In this document: positions 9,777 to 21,525 of the stretch, in pieces | Layout of the letters: every line of letters starts with the position of its first letter | How positions within the stretch are numbered: position 1 is the first letter of the stretch | Assembly (NCBI GenBank): GCA_030847615.1 | Contig: JAUMIR010000004.1 | Location: forward strand, 75,547,001-75,611,000 | Reading direction: 5' to 3' | Length of the DNA stretch: 64,000 bases | DNA from: Gambelia wislizenii | Lineage: Eukaryota > Chordata > Lepidosauria > Squamata > Crotaphytidae | The notes under the pieces: model-generated | Seen by the model: the letters and a program-made list of their open reading frames with translations, nothing else | Databases searched by the model: none | Told to the model about the DNA's origin: nothing | Made by a program: the position numbers and the translations under genes

Positions 9777-11990
9777 TATCATAGAATCATAAAGTTGGAA
9801 GAGACCACAAGAGCCATCCAGTCCAACCCCTTGCCATACAGGAACACACAATCAAAGCACTTCCAACAGATGGCCATCCAGATTCTGTTTAAAAAACTCC
9901 AAAGAAGGAGACTCCACCACACTCTGAGGCAGCATATTCCACTGCTGAACAGCTCTTAGTATCAGGAACCTCTTCCTAATATTTAGGTGGAATCTCTTTT
10001 CCTGTAGTTTGAGTCCACTGCTCCGTGTCCTAGTCACTAGAGCAACAGAAAACAAGCTTACTTCTTCTTCAATATGACATACTTTCAAATATTTAAACAT
10101 GGTTATCATGTCAGCTCCTAACGGTCTCTTCTCTAGGCTAAACATATCAGCTCCCTAAGCCACTCCTCATAGGGCATGGCTTCCAGACCTTTTCTGATTT
10201 TGGTCGCCCTCCTCTAAGATATGTTCCAGCTTGTCAATATCCTTCTTGAATTGTGGTGCCCAGAACTGGACACAGTATTCCAGGTGAGGTCTGACCAAAG
10301 CAGAACAGAGTGGTACCATTACTTCCCTTGATCTAGAGACCATATTCCTGTGGAATATAGCCTAGAATTGCATTGGCTTTTTTAGCTGTTGCATCACACT
10401 ACTGACTCATGTTTAGCTTGTGGTCTACTAAGAAAGACTCCTACATCCCTTTCACATGTACTGTTGTCAAGCTTGGTGTCACCCATCCTATATTTGTGCA
10501 TTTCATTTTTTCTGCCTAAATGTAGTACCTTACATTTCTCCCTATTTAAATTATTTTGGTTAGTTTGGATCCAACTCTCGAATCTGTTAAGGTCATTTTG
10601 AGCTCTGAGTCTGGAATATTAGCTAGCCATCCTAATTTGATGTCATCTGCAAACTTGATAAGCATGCCCTCTATTCCATCATCAATGCCATTGATAAAGA
10701 CGTTGAACAGCACTCGGCCCAGGACAGAACCCTGTGGCACCTCACTAGTCACTTCTTTCCAGGATGAAGAGGAGTCATTGGTGAGCACCCTTTGGGTTTG
10801 GTCAGTCAACCAATTACAAATCTACCTAACAGTCCATTGTCTAGCCCACTTAATTACTACTAGCTTAATTGGAAGAATATCATGGGAGATTTTGTCAAAG
10901 ACTTTACTGAAATCAAGATATGCTACATTCACAGCACTCCCTTCATCTTCCAAACTCTATTTTTAAAAGGAGATAAGATTAGTCTGGCATGACTTGTTTT
11001 TGAGAAACCCGTGCTGTCTTTTAATAATCACAGCATTCCTTTCTAAGTGCTCAAAGACTGTTTAATTATCTACTCTAGAATCTTTACCGGTACTGATGTC
11101 AATTCCACTGGGTGATAGTTGTTTGGGTCCTCTTCCCTCACCCCCTTTTTTGAAGATGGGGACAACATTTGCCCTCCTCCGTCTGCTGAGACTTTTCTTG
11201 TTCTCCAGGAATTCTCAAAGATTATTGCCAGTGGTTCTGAGAATATGTTTGCCAGTTCTTTTAATGCTCTTGGCTTCAGTTCATCTGGCCCTGGAAACTT
11301 GAACTCATTTAGAGTAGCCATGTATTCCTTTACTACTTCTTTACCTATTCTGTGCTGCATTTCCCCTACTGCATCATCTGCACAATTTCCTCAAGATTGA
11401 AAATTACTGTATTTTCCTTTTGGGGCAAAGAAGGTGCTGAGCAGTTCTGCTTGTCTCTGACTTCTGTTATCATTGCTCTATTTTCTCCATGCAGTGCCCC
11501 TGCCATTACCTTGTTCTATCTTTTGCTATGGACATAACAAAAAAAGCTCCTTTTATTGTTTTTAACCTCTTTAAGAAGCTTGAGCTTGTTTTTCAGTTTT
11601 TTCTGACTATCTCTGTATGCTGGCTTTTCATTTGAATTCCTCTTTGCTGATTTTCTCCTTTTTCCATTTCTTGTATATGCACTTTTAAACCTTAGCTCAG
11701 TTCAACGTTCTTTAGATATCAATTCTGGTTTCTTTAGACACCTCCCATTTTTCCTCCTCATTGGAACTGTTTGACATTGTGCCTTCAATATCTCACTTTT
11801 AAGAAACTCCCATCTGTCTTGTCTTTTAGTGCTCCTGACCACAAGATCACACCCAGTATTTCTCTAAGTTTACTTAAAGTCTAGAATGTGTTTCTGACTA
11901 CACTTGGCTTCCCCCTTCCGCTATATAACAAATTCCAGGGGAACATGGTCACTTCCACCTAAGGATTCTAAGGATGGGTGGATGGTGCTC
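9777..11990 (-). mobile_element. CR1 LINE, 5'-truncated, antisense
   Basis: About 2.2 kb of CR1 on the reverse strand. The 3' end at 9777 (reverse complement of ATAGAATCATAAAGTTGGAAG) bears the short ATTCTATG-type tail usual for CR1. Moving right come the 3' coding end, then RT pieces: minus-strand frame 10546-10809 contains VPQGSVLGRVLFNVFIN and the catalytic FADDIKL. Frame 11070-11360 contains the preceding FKFPGPDELKPRALKEL segment and a YHPVELTSV-like RT motif. Frames are broken by stops and indels. A dead copy, not a host gene. Confidence 0.92.
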
Positions 11991-12984
11991 TCTCTCTTTC
12001 TACTGGGCATAATTTCCACAATGTACACATTTCCCCCCACTGACTGTCATGTTTGTCTGTATTTTTCCCAATGCAGACTTTCTCATGAACGTTTTTCAAA
12101 TGTACGTATTTTCATATGCTGTTTTTGTTACACAAATCAAATTACATGCTTGAAAACAGATCATGGATTGTGTTTGGGCCTGGGCTCAGTTCCAAGAGGT
12201 GTGAATTGGATATATGTACAGTACGCTGGTCAAAAACAAACTGAAACAAATCTCTCACCCATCTCAAATCTTTTTCATTACCAGCCATAACAACACTGAA
12301 GCAGGATTATCTCTTTGGCACATTTACATTGGATAGATAAAACAATGATCTTTAAATTAACCAATGCACTGCAAGAGGTATTGTTAGAATAACTTGGTAT
12401 TCTTTGGTTATGTGCGGATTTTTAGAATTATTTCCCTATAATGAACTCTCAGCCTTGTCTTTTGTAAATAGTCTCGCACAAGCATCACCCACCTGCTATT
12501 CATCTAAACTGTATGAAAGTACAATTACTGTAATACCAATCTATATGTTCAGCAACTTTCTATCTGAAAGCCTGCAACTTTCTATCTGAATTTAAGGGAA
12601 AGAAATCCAGTTCATAAACTATTCATTCTTATACTAAATCACATGTCAACCATAAATTAAAGCTTGGCACCTCTGGTTATCTGAACAAAATGCCAAATAT
12701 CCAAAAATATTTTGAGAGATATAGGAGAATCTGGCAGATACACAGATCCTGACATAGTTTAGGATCTGTTGACATTATTGCACCAGTAACTGCTCCTGTC
12801 AAGAATGCAGATTGCACAATCAAGTCCCTACGTAGTTCGCCATCCATCTAAATGTAATCAGCCTGCCAACTGGGGAAAAAAGAGCACATAATACACTCAG
12901 CAACAGTTGTCCCCATTATTTTCAGCACTGTAGCCATAAGCTCTATCAGACCTCTTGCTCAGACAAAAGCCTAACATTTACACA
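11991..12984. other. Unassigned sequence
   Basis: No exon or transposon end identified. The open frame at 11904-12290 begins inside the CR1 remnant and has no known motif. Confidence 0.45.
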
Positions 12985-13117
12985 AAGCTTGGAAAAGTGT
13001 TTTTTTTTTATTGCAACTCCTATAACCCCCCAACTAACATGACCACTGGCCATGCTGGTGGCTGGGGGGAGGGGGCGGTCTGAGAGTTGTGATTCCAAAA
13101 TGTAACCTTTCCAAGCA
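12985..13117. mobile_element. Short palindromic MITE
   Basis: The ends AGCTTGGAAAAGT and ACCTTTCCAAGC are inverted. The interior has paired TTGCAACTCCTATAA and TTGTGATTCCAAAA sequence and a CCACTGGCCATGCTGGTGGC inverted centre. Small and diverged; superfamily uncertain, possibly hAT-like. Confidence 0.5.
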
Positions 13118-14439
13118 CTCCACTTATGCCTTTCAGTTTTGCTCCTGAATCTTCCAGTCTTCATTTGAGTTGTGCTTGTAATACAGAGGAGATGGTATCT
13201 AGGGAATTAAAACTCACATACTTTGCCTTTCAAAGGGACTCGACTAAGGACAAATTTCACAAATCACAGATTTCTAGACGAATACCTGCTCTGTATAAGA
13301 TCACAGGCAGTCCAACTGTACAGACAACCCAATGATTTCTAGAAAAGCAATATCGTAAAGGTACTAATTAAACAGCTTGTAATCAAAAAGATCCTCCACC
13401 CAACATCTTTAACTGTACTGTATGAGATCCATTTGTGGGAAGTACCTTTCATTTTCATGGCACTTTCACAAGAAGCAATATATTTTCAAGTGGCTTTGTA
13501 ACCTATTTTGGGTACACACATTTGACCATACAGTATTTAAATACCATAGGAAGCTCACACTGGCAGCAGGTTTCTGTTACATGTATTGAACTAGGCACTA
13601 GTGCAGTCACCCATAGAGATGGAGGCACAGTTTCCCAAAAGTTATATCCATATTGGACATGTATATTATGTCAAGAATAAAGGTGGGGGTAGATTTTAAA
13701 CATTCTTCTTTCTACAGGAGAAAGCTAGCCGTATTGCTTTCAAAATCCAATGGTTATGACCTGGGCTTGTTTTCAGTATCTATCAAGGCAGGAAACATTT
13801 CTATTTTACACCTCCAAAAGTCATACTCTCTCTTAGTAAAGGATTTCAACGAAGGCTAAAATTGCAACCTGTTGTCTCCATTACAATCAGCATGGCATTT
13901 CTGATAGACAAAGGCATCAGTCCTATAAACACTTACCTGGGAGTAAATGTAAGCAGGAAAGAATAGCTCTAAACAGTGTAGCTCTAAACAGACTGTGGAC
14001 TGCAACCAAAAGATAAACCAGGAAAACCTAGCGTTTGTACTATACGCAAGCATGCCAGACGTCTATTACTGTTATTTTAAAAGGATTATCCCAGTTATCC
14101 CAGACTATTCTTCTTTCTTTTCAGACACAACAGAACTCCAGAATGCTGGTACAATCAGCATGCCCTCCAAGTCAAGAACGACTTTCGTTTTTAATTTTCA
14201 TTAAACCAGATTACACCCTGCTTGGAGATTTCTTGTTTTTAGTAAGGGTGCAGAAATATATATATATATATATATGGATGAAATGAGGAAAATTAAAGAG
14301 ATTCCTCATAGATTATTACCCACCCACGTCTCTCTCTCTCTCACACCCACACATACACAGTTACTGTTTCTTTTACACGTTCCTCCGCCAACAAAACCAA
14401 CCCCTCCCCTCGCCGCCCTCACACACAGTACACACACAC
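13118..14439. other. Unassigned sequence left of CpG island
   Basis: No exon recognised. A (TA)n tract lies near 14258-14275. On the minus strand CAG|GTAAGT at about 13931-13939 looks like a donor, but it lies in sequence resembling an old interspersed repeat. CT- and CA-rich tracts occur at about 14328-14445. Confidence 0.45.
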
Positions 14440-15180
14440 ACACAAAACCCTCGAGATCTGAGGTGTAGTGGCGGACTCTCGCCTTCAGGAAAGCGTTTGC
14501 ACCTCTCGGGGGGACGCTGCCCACCCAGCTCCCTTTACCTGCTCGGTGTGGTTGCTGCTGCTCCTGCCGCCTTTCCTGGGGCGAACCGTTCAGGACCTTC
14601 TTGAACCCACTTTCGTTTCCCCTGACAAGAGGCAGCCGCCCAAGGGTCCCCCTCCCTCGCCCGCCTTCTCGCCCGGGGCCCCAGGCCGCTGGCCAGACAG
14701 AGACGCTCGCCTCTCGCCTCTCGCCTCCCCTCCACCTGCCTCGGCAACCGGAGAGCCTTTGCCTTCTTCAGCCCGCGCAGTGCCAAGTTTTTGCGCAGCG
14801 ACGCGAAAACAAAAACCCGCTCTTCCAGGGCTTGAGAACTGGTGCTACCGGGGTGGGTGTTTTTGCCGTTGTCGTTAGGACGTTTGTGTGCCTTTTCCGC
14901 CTCATCCGCGCCCACCGGGGGGGGGGGTTCCTAATTACAACGCTTCCTTGCCTAAACTCGCCAAAGGAGCCAATGACAGAAGAGAACCGGAACAGCAGGC
15001 AGGGAGGGAAGGAGGGGGCCAGGCAGCCGCCCCGCCAGAGGAGAAGATTAAGCCTGGCTGTTTCCCCCTCGGACACGCGTCGCCTCAGCCTTCCCTCACG
15101 GGCCCAAATAGTCATATACTGTAGTCTTTGGCATCGCATGTGGGGCTCAAAAGCACCCCCCTACCTCGACGGGTGACACC
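14440..15180. promoter_or_regulatory. CpG island, promoter of an unidentified gene
   Basis: A GC-rich, CpG-dense block in an otherwise AT-rich neighbourhood. It has C-rich stretches (CCTCCCCTCGCCGCCCTC), a CCAAT motif in AGCCAATGACA near 14970, and many undepleted CpGs. On the minus strand a near-consensus donor GAGCAG|GTAAAG occurs at about 14531-14542, which would end a leftward first exon inside the island. The open frames here are GC-driven and lack motifs. The gene served is not visible. Orthology with a divergent neighbour of FRS3 is possible but unproven. Confidence 0.6.
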
Positions 15181-15293
15181 ACCTTCATGTCCCCAAAAGT
15201 GGCTAGCTGGATATTTAAGGAAGAGGGCACAAAATAATCACACACACAAAAAATATCCTTGGGGTTGTTTGTCCAAACAGTGGGGAAAAAAAT

Positions 15294-15430
15294 AGATTTT
15301 CCTTGGGTTTTTTCCCCAACTGTGAGGCCCTGTTCTGGAATAAGAAAGAAACTATTCCAGAATAGAGCCTCACAGCCCAGAAAAAAACCAAGGAAAATCT
15401 ATGGATGCTGGCCATGAAAGCCTTCAACTT
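15294..15430. mobile_element. Fold-back Penelope terminal repeat
   Basis: The left arm (about 15294-15343, GATTTTCCTTGGGTTTTTTCC ... CTGTTCTGGAATA) and the right arm (about 15351-15402, ending ACCAAGGAAAATC) are inverted copies of the Penelope terminal repeat edge. They are separated by a 7-base loop AGAAAGA or so. The right side continues with TATGGATGCTGGCCATGAAAG, the typical outer edge. No coding part remains. Confidence 0.75.
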
Positions 15431-15965
15431 CATGGTGAAAAAACTCCTCCCAGAATGCGAGGAGAATCCTACCTGTCTTAATAGCATCCCACCTGGTTTC
15501 GCCATTTGTGAAGGAGGGGGGACAAAACCAGCAAAAACACCACCACAAATGCCTTCATGGCTTTTCCCATCTTTTTTAAAAAACAACAACAGGAGGGTGC
15601 ACATTTCTGCTTGATAGGACAAGCAAATTGATCTGATTTGCTTGTCTCAATGAGAGGAAACACAATCCTGATTGGCGGGATGAGAGCAGGGGGCAAGGCT
15701 GGGTTACAGGGCAAGCACCCACTGCCGCCATGTTGGATTTTCCCCTTAGCGAGTGATCACTAAAGCGATAAAATGGGGGATTTGTGTTTACTTTCTCTCT
15801 CTCTCTCTCTCTCTTTTGGATAGTTGGAATATCACTTGTGCGCACCACAGAAATAGGTTTGCTTTTTTAAAAAAAGTTTGATTTAAAAATGCAAGTAATC
15901 CACTCGTGCTTGCCATCTTGGCTACAGGCATATTAAATTTATGGAGGCTGTTAAACGATTAAGAC
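15431..15965 (+). mobile_element. 0.5-kb inverted-repeat family, diverged copy
   Basis: Homologous block by block to 26040-26570 (GGTGAAAAAACTCCTCCCAGAATGCG versus GGTGAAAAAAAATCCTCTCAGAATGTG; GAAGGAGGGGGG versus AAAGGAGGGGGG). It also matches 29089-29687 (CTGATTGGC..GGATGAGA, ATCCACTCGTGCTTGCCATC versus CTACTTGCGGCCACCATC). Ends are not resolvable. A (CT)n tract at about 15797-15815 lies inside. Confidence 0.6.
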
Positions 15966-16009
15966 AGGTCATAGCTTCAGCAACTTGTTAATACTGTGGA
16001 GCAATGTTT

Positions 16010-16042
16010 TTTCCTCCGCCTGTGGATACAGAGGGACAACTG
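16010..16042. mobile_element. Tigger-like MITE end fragment
   Basis: Only the right terminus TGTGGATACAGAGGGACAACTG remains, next to TA. Confidence 0.65.
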
Positions 16043-16044
16043 TA

Positions 16045-18245
16045 CACAATCAAGAAGAAATAAAAAGACAAGAGAAAAAAATACACTGAAGAACTATATA
16101 ACAGAGATGAAAGGATGACAGATTAATTCCAGGATGAACCATTTAAAGATGAGCCGACAATTTTAGAAAGCAAAGTGGAAGCTGTACTCAAAGCACTTGG
16201 GAGAAATAAATCATCAGGAATAGATGGCATAACAATAGAGCTGTTTCAACATACAGAATCTACTCTAATTTTAACTAAAATCTCTCAACAAATATGGAAA
16301 ACAAAACAATGGCCCATAGATTGGAAATGCACGATATACATTCCAGTTTCCAAGAAAGGGGAAACTAGAGATTACAATAAATGTTAGACCTTTGGGTTAC
16401 TCTTCCATGCAAGCAAAGTGGTGTTCAAAATTTTACAGCAAAGATTTTTACTATAAACAAAGCTAAAAGTGCCAGATGTCCAAGATGGGTTCTGAAAAGG
16501 AAGAGGGACCAGGGAACATATTTCAAAGCTTCACTGGCTTCTTCATTGGGCAAAGATGTCAAAAATCATACAGAAGAAAAATGGTGACAATGTTAGAGTC
16601 ATGGGCCTACATTCTGCCTGAGATGTTGTCAGTTAAGATGGCACAGAGGGATTTCAATGCAGGAAGAGGCCACTCCCCTTATTGGCCATGTGTGGACTAG
16701 AGACAAAGAGCAATAAGAGACAAGTAATAAACTTTCAACTCTCATTAGCAACAGAAAAGTGACTTCTCTTGCGATCCAGATGTTCCTGTCCTGTGTGAAG
16801 TTAATTATTCCTTTCTTAGTTACAGAACATTTAATTTCTCAAGGAGACTCTGCACTGTTACATCTGGGAAAACTTTTAGGTGCTATGAAGATAAAACTTG
16901 CCAAATTGTAGTCCCAAATTCTACTACAGTTGCCCTTCATGTTCTTTGGAGTTTGGTTCCAGGACCCCCTGTGGATACCAAAATCCGTGAATACTCAAGG
17001 CCCATTATATGCAATAGCATAGCAAAATGATGTCCCTTTTATAAGATGGCAAAATCAACGTTTGCTTTTGGGATTATTATTTTTTAAATAATATTTTCAA
17101 GCCGTGAATACTTAAATCTGTGGATACAGAGGGACAACTGTACAATGAAAAAGTTTTACCTTTGCTGGAGGTAGATAACCTCAAAGAGTTAAATTCTAGT
17201 TGTTTGGTTCCTTCTTGTTTAGGATTCCCCTGTTGGAGCTAAATTTGGTATCTTGAAATCCTGGAAAAAATATTCAGGGGTAGCAAAATACAAGAAAATC
17301 CCAAACCTACATGCAACAATACCTTTTTATGGAGCACACCAAAGTATTTCAGAAGAAAATCAGCCTGTGCTTTATAGACTATATATATTGTTGTGTAGAT
17401 CATGAAAAACTATGGATCACTCTTAAAGAAATGGGTGTGCCACAACAGTTGATGTCGTGATGAATAACCTGTACTCAGGACAAGTGGACACTGTTAGGAC
17501 AGAACATGGGAGAAACAGAATGGCTTTCAATTGGCAAGGGGGTCAGGCAAGACTGAATTTTCTCCACCTATCTGTTTAACTTGTACACTGAATGTGTCAT
17601 ACATAAAGCTGGATTAAAGTTGGAGGGAAGAGATGCAAAGGCTGGAGGACAGAACATTAACAATTTAAGACACCATACTACTAGCAGAAAATAGCAAAGA
17701 CTTGGAACGACTATTGAGGAAAGTCAAGGAAGAACATGCAAAGGCAGGCTTACAGTTGAACATTTAAAAACACACACACAAAAAGATTTTCCATACTTTG
17801 GCACCCTCATTAGTAAGAATGGAGACTGCAGTTAAGAAATCAGAAGACTAGGATTTGGAAGGGCAGCTATGAAGGAACTTATAAATGAACATCAAAAGAG
17901 AGTTCTATGGATATCATGGATTGCCAAAAAGACATATACATGGGTCTAAGAGCAAATCAAGCCTGCACTCTCCCTAGAAGCCAAGATGACTAAACTGAGA
18001 CTGTAGTACTTTGGACATATCACAAGAAGACACGACTCATTAGAAAAGACAGTAATGTTTGGTAAGGTGGAAGGCAGAAAGAAAAGAGGGAGACCACATG
18101 ATAGGTGGATAAACTCAAGTCAAGAAGGCGATGGCCCTGAGTTTGCAAGACCTGAGCCAATCTGTTGGTAACAGGGTGATTTGAATGTCTCTCTTTCATA
18201 GGGTCATCATAAGTCAAAGTCGACTTGATGGCAATTAACAATAAA
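16045..18245 (+). mobile_element. RTE/BovB-like LINE, degenerate and interrupted
   Basis: Plus-strand remnants of a non-LTR reverse transcriptase. The first part (16085-16540) encodes KSSGIDGITIELF, QQIWKTKQWPIDWK and a CPRWV-to-KGRGT-like segment with frameshifts. The second part (about 17350-18245) resumes with CFIDY, CVDHEKLWITLKEMGVPQQL and an NLYSGQ-like segment. It ends at GTCGACTTGATGGCAATTAAC, a BovB-type 3' end. Stops and indels throughout; inactive. About 800 bp (16560-17345) interrupt it, including the MITE at 16927-17140. Confidence 0.82.
16927..17140. mobile_element. Tigger-like MITE
   Basis: The left end CAGTTGCCCTTCATG and the right end GTGGATACAGAGGGACAACTG are inverted and flanked by TA (16925-16926, 17141-17142). 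The body holds the GGTTCCAGGACCCCCTGTGG and ATACTCAAGGCCC segments common to this MITE group in vertebrates. Confidence 0.85.
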
Positions 18246-18552
18246 TTCGTGTGTCACAACAAACTGAATGACATCAGCCTCTTCTATTTTTATCTACATT
18301 GATTCATCCATTCCAATTTCCTGTCCTCCATTTTGGGCAACCTGACCTGTATCTTTCACAAATATGTTCAAATATGTACACCTGGCTCTGACCCCACAAC
18401 TGCTGTGTGTAATCCCCTTTGTTGTGGAACCCCATTATGTGTGAGTTTTTGTGCAACTGTTCATGTCTACAGGAAATAACTTTTTAAATGTGTCTGCCAA
18501 ATAAAGGGCAAGCCTGAAGTTTTGCTTTTAACTAAAAAATCCAGATCAGTTC
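18246..18552. other. Unassigned spacer
   Basis: Nothing recognised besides short AT-rich sequence. Confidence 0.5.
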
Positions 18553-18745
18553 TAATTTATGATTTATGACAGTTTATGATTCCACTTTAACTGCCATGGG
18601 AAGATCCTATGGAATCCTTGGATTGGCAGTTAAGGGAAGGGTATTTAGAACTCTCAGCCAGAGAGCTCTGGTGCCTCCCGAAACTACAAACCCCAGGATT
18701 CCTTAGGATGTTTCCATGAAAAGCTAAAGTGGAACATAGCACTGT
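18553..18745. mobile_element. Palindromic MITE, diverged copy
   Basis: Matches the 1694-1906 family: TTCCACTTTAACTGCCATGG on the left pairs with AAGCTAAAGTGGAACATAG on the right. The internal CTACAAACCCCAGGATTCC is typical of the group. Confidence 0.65.
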
Positions 18746-19959
18746 AATTGCCTATTCATCTTGCTTAAGTTATCCACTGATATTAATCTGGAATTGTTTA
18801 TATTGTTTTACTTGTTTGTTGCCCTGAAATCTCACAATATAAGGACAGGATAAAGATATTCAAATAAATAAATAACCCTTAAGACTCATTGTTATTGTTG
18901 TTATTAGCAAGTTTAATTGCAGAACTATCATACTGCAAGGCAGTCCAGAATACTCTTTAGTATGCAGCACTTCTGCTCCTTTTTATGATACTTATGCCAG
19001 CAACTTCTAAAAAACAGTAAGGTTTAGGCACTGAGGCCTTTTCTACTAGTAGATTAAAGTCCTGCATGTTTTTTCAAGGATATTCAACCAGGGGTTTAAA
19101 AGCCACAGTTCCCAAGAAACAATTGCTACCTTAATACTAATCTGCTGCTTGGGTTCAGTTTTACGGTTGGAGACTTGACATCATGTTAGTTGCTTCCTCC
19201 TATGGACTTTGCTCAATGATTTATGTTGGTAGGCCTCTTTGTGTATATTCTTGGTGTCATTATTATTCTTTACATTTTCTATGGCTCTATTTTATTTTGT
19301 TATACAGTATTTTCACATTCATTTCCCACCCAAAAATCAAAATGTCATTCTGCCTGTTAATGAAGCTTTGCTATAAATCTGAGAATAAACATCTTAGACT
19401 CACTTGTAGCAGAGCCACTTATTACTCACTAATAAGGCATTACTAAATTTTTATAGCAGCAGAATTAGGCATGCCTACACCCATTTAAATCTATAGCCTT
19501 AGGCAAACTTGGCTTTGTGCAGGATCAGATTGTTAATTCATTTTCATTCTTCCATGCATTTTTAAAAACTTCTTTTAACATGGATTAGAAACTTATCTGT
19601 GTTTATTGTGACAAATGCTGCATAAATACAGAAATAAAAGTTGTTTCTCTATTGCTGTTTCATTTTATGTTGCCAATTTCTCCCCAATTGTCTAAATGAT
19701 CAAGATGGCTAAAGCTGAAGAGGGAAAGAAAATACAAGGAAACGAAACTCCTTTAATGTGTCAAAGATAGTTAAGGAAGAAAATGCTAAGGCAGGTTTAC
19801 TGTTGAGTATTAATAAGCAAGGGGATCTTGTAATACCTCTGAGACTGAGAGAAAATTGTAGCATAAGCTTTCGTAGACTACTACTACCTCTAATGCTGGA
19901 ATGAACTGCTGCCTAGGAGCAAACCTTATAAGCAGGCTGTTGAATAGCCATTCTGGTAA
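18746..19959. other. AT-rich unassigned sequence
   Basis: No exon recognised. Includes an AATAAATAAATAA stretch near 18863. The short open frame at 19183-19446 has no known motif. Confidence 0.45.
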
Positions 19960-20830
19960 AGCCAGCCTGCACCACAGGACGAACACCACCATCCCCACAT
20001 TGCCGTCGGCAAATCTGTGCTTCAGCAGTTCACCTAGTTGGCGAGTTCACCTGGGAAGCATCATCTCCTCAGATGCCAAGATTGACAAAGAGATCGATCA
20101 CAGATTAGCAAAGGCATATAGTGCATTTGGAAGACTTCACAAAAGAGTCTGGAGCAATAAACACCTGAGGCAAAGCACAAAAATCAGTGTATATAGAGCC
20201 ATCGTACTGTCTATCCTCCTTTATGGATCTGAAACATGGGTCACCTATCGCCACCACCTATGACTCCTCGAGCGCTTTCATCAGCGCTGTCTACGCACAA
20301 TCCTAAATATACACTGGACTGACTATGTGACAAATGTTGCTGTCCTTGAGCAAGCAGGGATCACCAGTATTGAGGCCATGATATTGAGAACGCAGCTGCG
20401 CTGGGCAGGGCACGTTTCTAGGATGGAGGACCATCGCCTCCCAAAAATACTACTGTACGGTGAACTCGCCACGGGTCAGCGTAAGAGGGGCGCTTCAAAA
20501 AAGCGATACAAAGACTCCCTGAAACAACATCTCAGGCTTGGCCAAATTGATCACCAACAGTGGTCCGCCCTGGCCTCACATCGGGAGGCATGGAGACGCA
20601 CTATTCACAATGCTGCAGCCTTATTTGAGAACTCACGACGAACAAGTCTTGAAGAGAAACGACAACACAGAAAGAATCACAACCCAAAAACATCACCCAA
20701 GGAGACCTTCTGCTGTGCTTTTTGCAACCGGACTTGTTTATCTCGGATTGGCCTTTTTAGTCATCAGCGCGCTTGCAGAAAGCACGGGATGAGTCCTTCC
20801 TGAATCTTCATTTGCGAAGAAAAGCCAGAG
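19960..20830 (+). mobile_element. Non-LTR retrotransposon C-terminal part with zinc finger
   Basis: A plus-strand frame encodes the end of a LINE polymerase: LGSIISSDAKIDKEIDHR, YRAIVLSILLYGSETW, LRWAGHVSRMEDHRLPK and a basic region. It finishes in a C2H2-like finger (FCCAFCNRTCLSRIGLFSHQRAC). One in-frame TGA at 20261-20263 splits the frames ending at 20263 and resuming to 20803, and a frame problem occurs near 20030. GC and coding integrity are higher than in the surrounding old repeats, so this is a comparatively young insertion. Clade not certain; Ingi/Vingi-like or RTE-like are candidates. Confidence 0.75.
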
Positions 20831-21189
20831 AGAGAGAGAATAGCCATAGGAATGCAAAACTAGTGCGTGTGGTGATGAGGTGACTGTTTAGTTTAACAAT
20901 AATAATTGAGGGACAATAAGGCCAGGGTGGATGGGTGACCATATAAATGGTGGAGGAAGTTTTGGAATGTAGTGTGATGTTGGTCCAAGATTCCTGGACA
21001 TTCCATCTCTGACCTCAGGACAGCTGTACTTGAATACACCCCCCCCAAAAAAAAACCCTACAAGGAAAGATTAGAAAGTGAAACAGCTGAATTGGAATAT
21101 ATCCACAAATTCCAGTCCATCAGCAGTGGACTAAACAGAGACAGTGGTTTCCTGGCACACTATACATATCATAACACTAATTAACACCC
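20831..21189. other. Spacer with short coding-like remnant
   Basis: Frame 21062-21187 reads ETAELEYIHKF and then GLNRDSGFLAHYTYHNTN before a stop. It looks like a transposon-derived coding relic, but I cannot name the family. Confidence 0.35.
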
Positions 21190-21500
21190 TAGTCTCATGA
21201 GGGTGCTCTTGGAGCTCTCCCTGGAAGCCAAGATGACTAAACTGAGACTGTTGTACTTTGGGCATATCATGAGAAGGCATGATTCACTAGAAAATACAAT
21301 AATGCCAGGAAAGGTGGAGGGTAGCAGAAAGAGCGGAAGGCCACATACCAGATTGATAGACTTAATGAAGGAGGCCACAGCCCTGAGCCTGCAGTACCTG
21401 AGCAGAGCGGTTGAGGACAGGGGGTCTTGGAGGTGTCTCATTCACAGGGTTGGCATGAGTCGAAGTTGACTCTAGGGTCATTAACAACAACAACAACATG
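21190..21500 (+). mobile_element. RTE/BovB-like LINE 3' end
   Basis: The open frame at 21197-21469 matches the 3' end seen at 17975-18245: KLRLLYFGHIMRRHDSLE, KSGRPHTRLIDLMKEAT. It ends at GAGTCGAAGTTGACTC then (CAA)n, as BovB-type elements do. Heavily 5'-truncated. Confidence 0.82.
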
Positions 21501-21525
21501 TCAAACCCACAAGGGATGTATAGTA

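Noticed and set aside
10546..11360. Host reverse-transcriptase-like genes on the minus strand
   Set aside because: They are broken CR1 polymerase pieces (FADD motif) within a 3'-anchored CR1 copy.
13931..13945. Minus-strand CAG|GTAAGT donor as a gene signal
   Set aside because: Lies in sequence resembling an old interspersed repeat with similar strings near 22850, 36860 and 52600; no exon next to it.
14468..15176. Coding exons in the first CpG island
   Set aside because: Open frames on both strands are GC-driven, overlap each other and contain no domain; no TOMM6- or PRICKLE-like peptide could be found on the minus strand.
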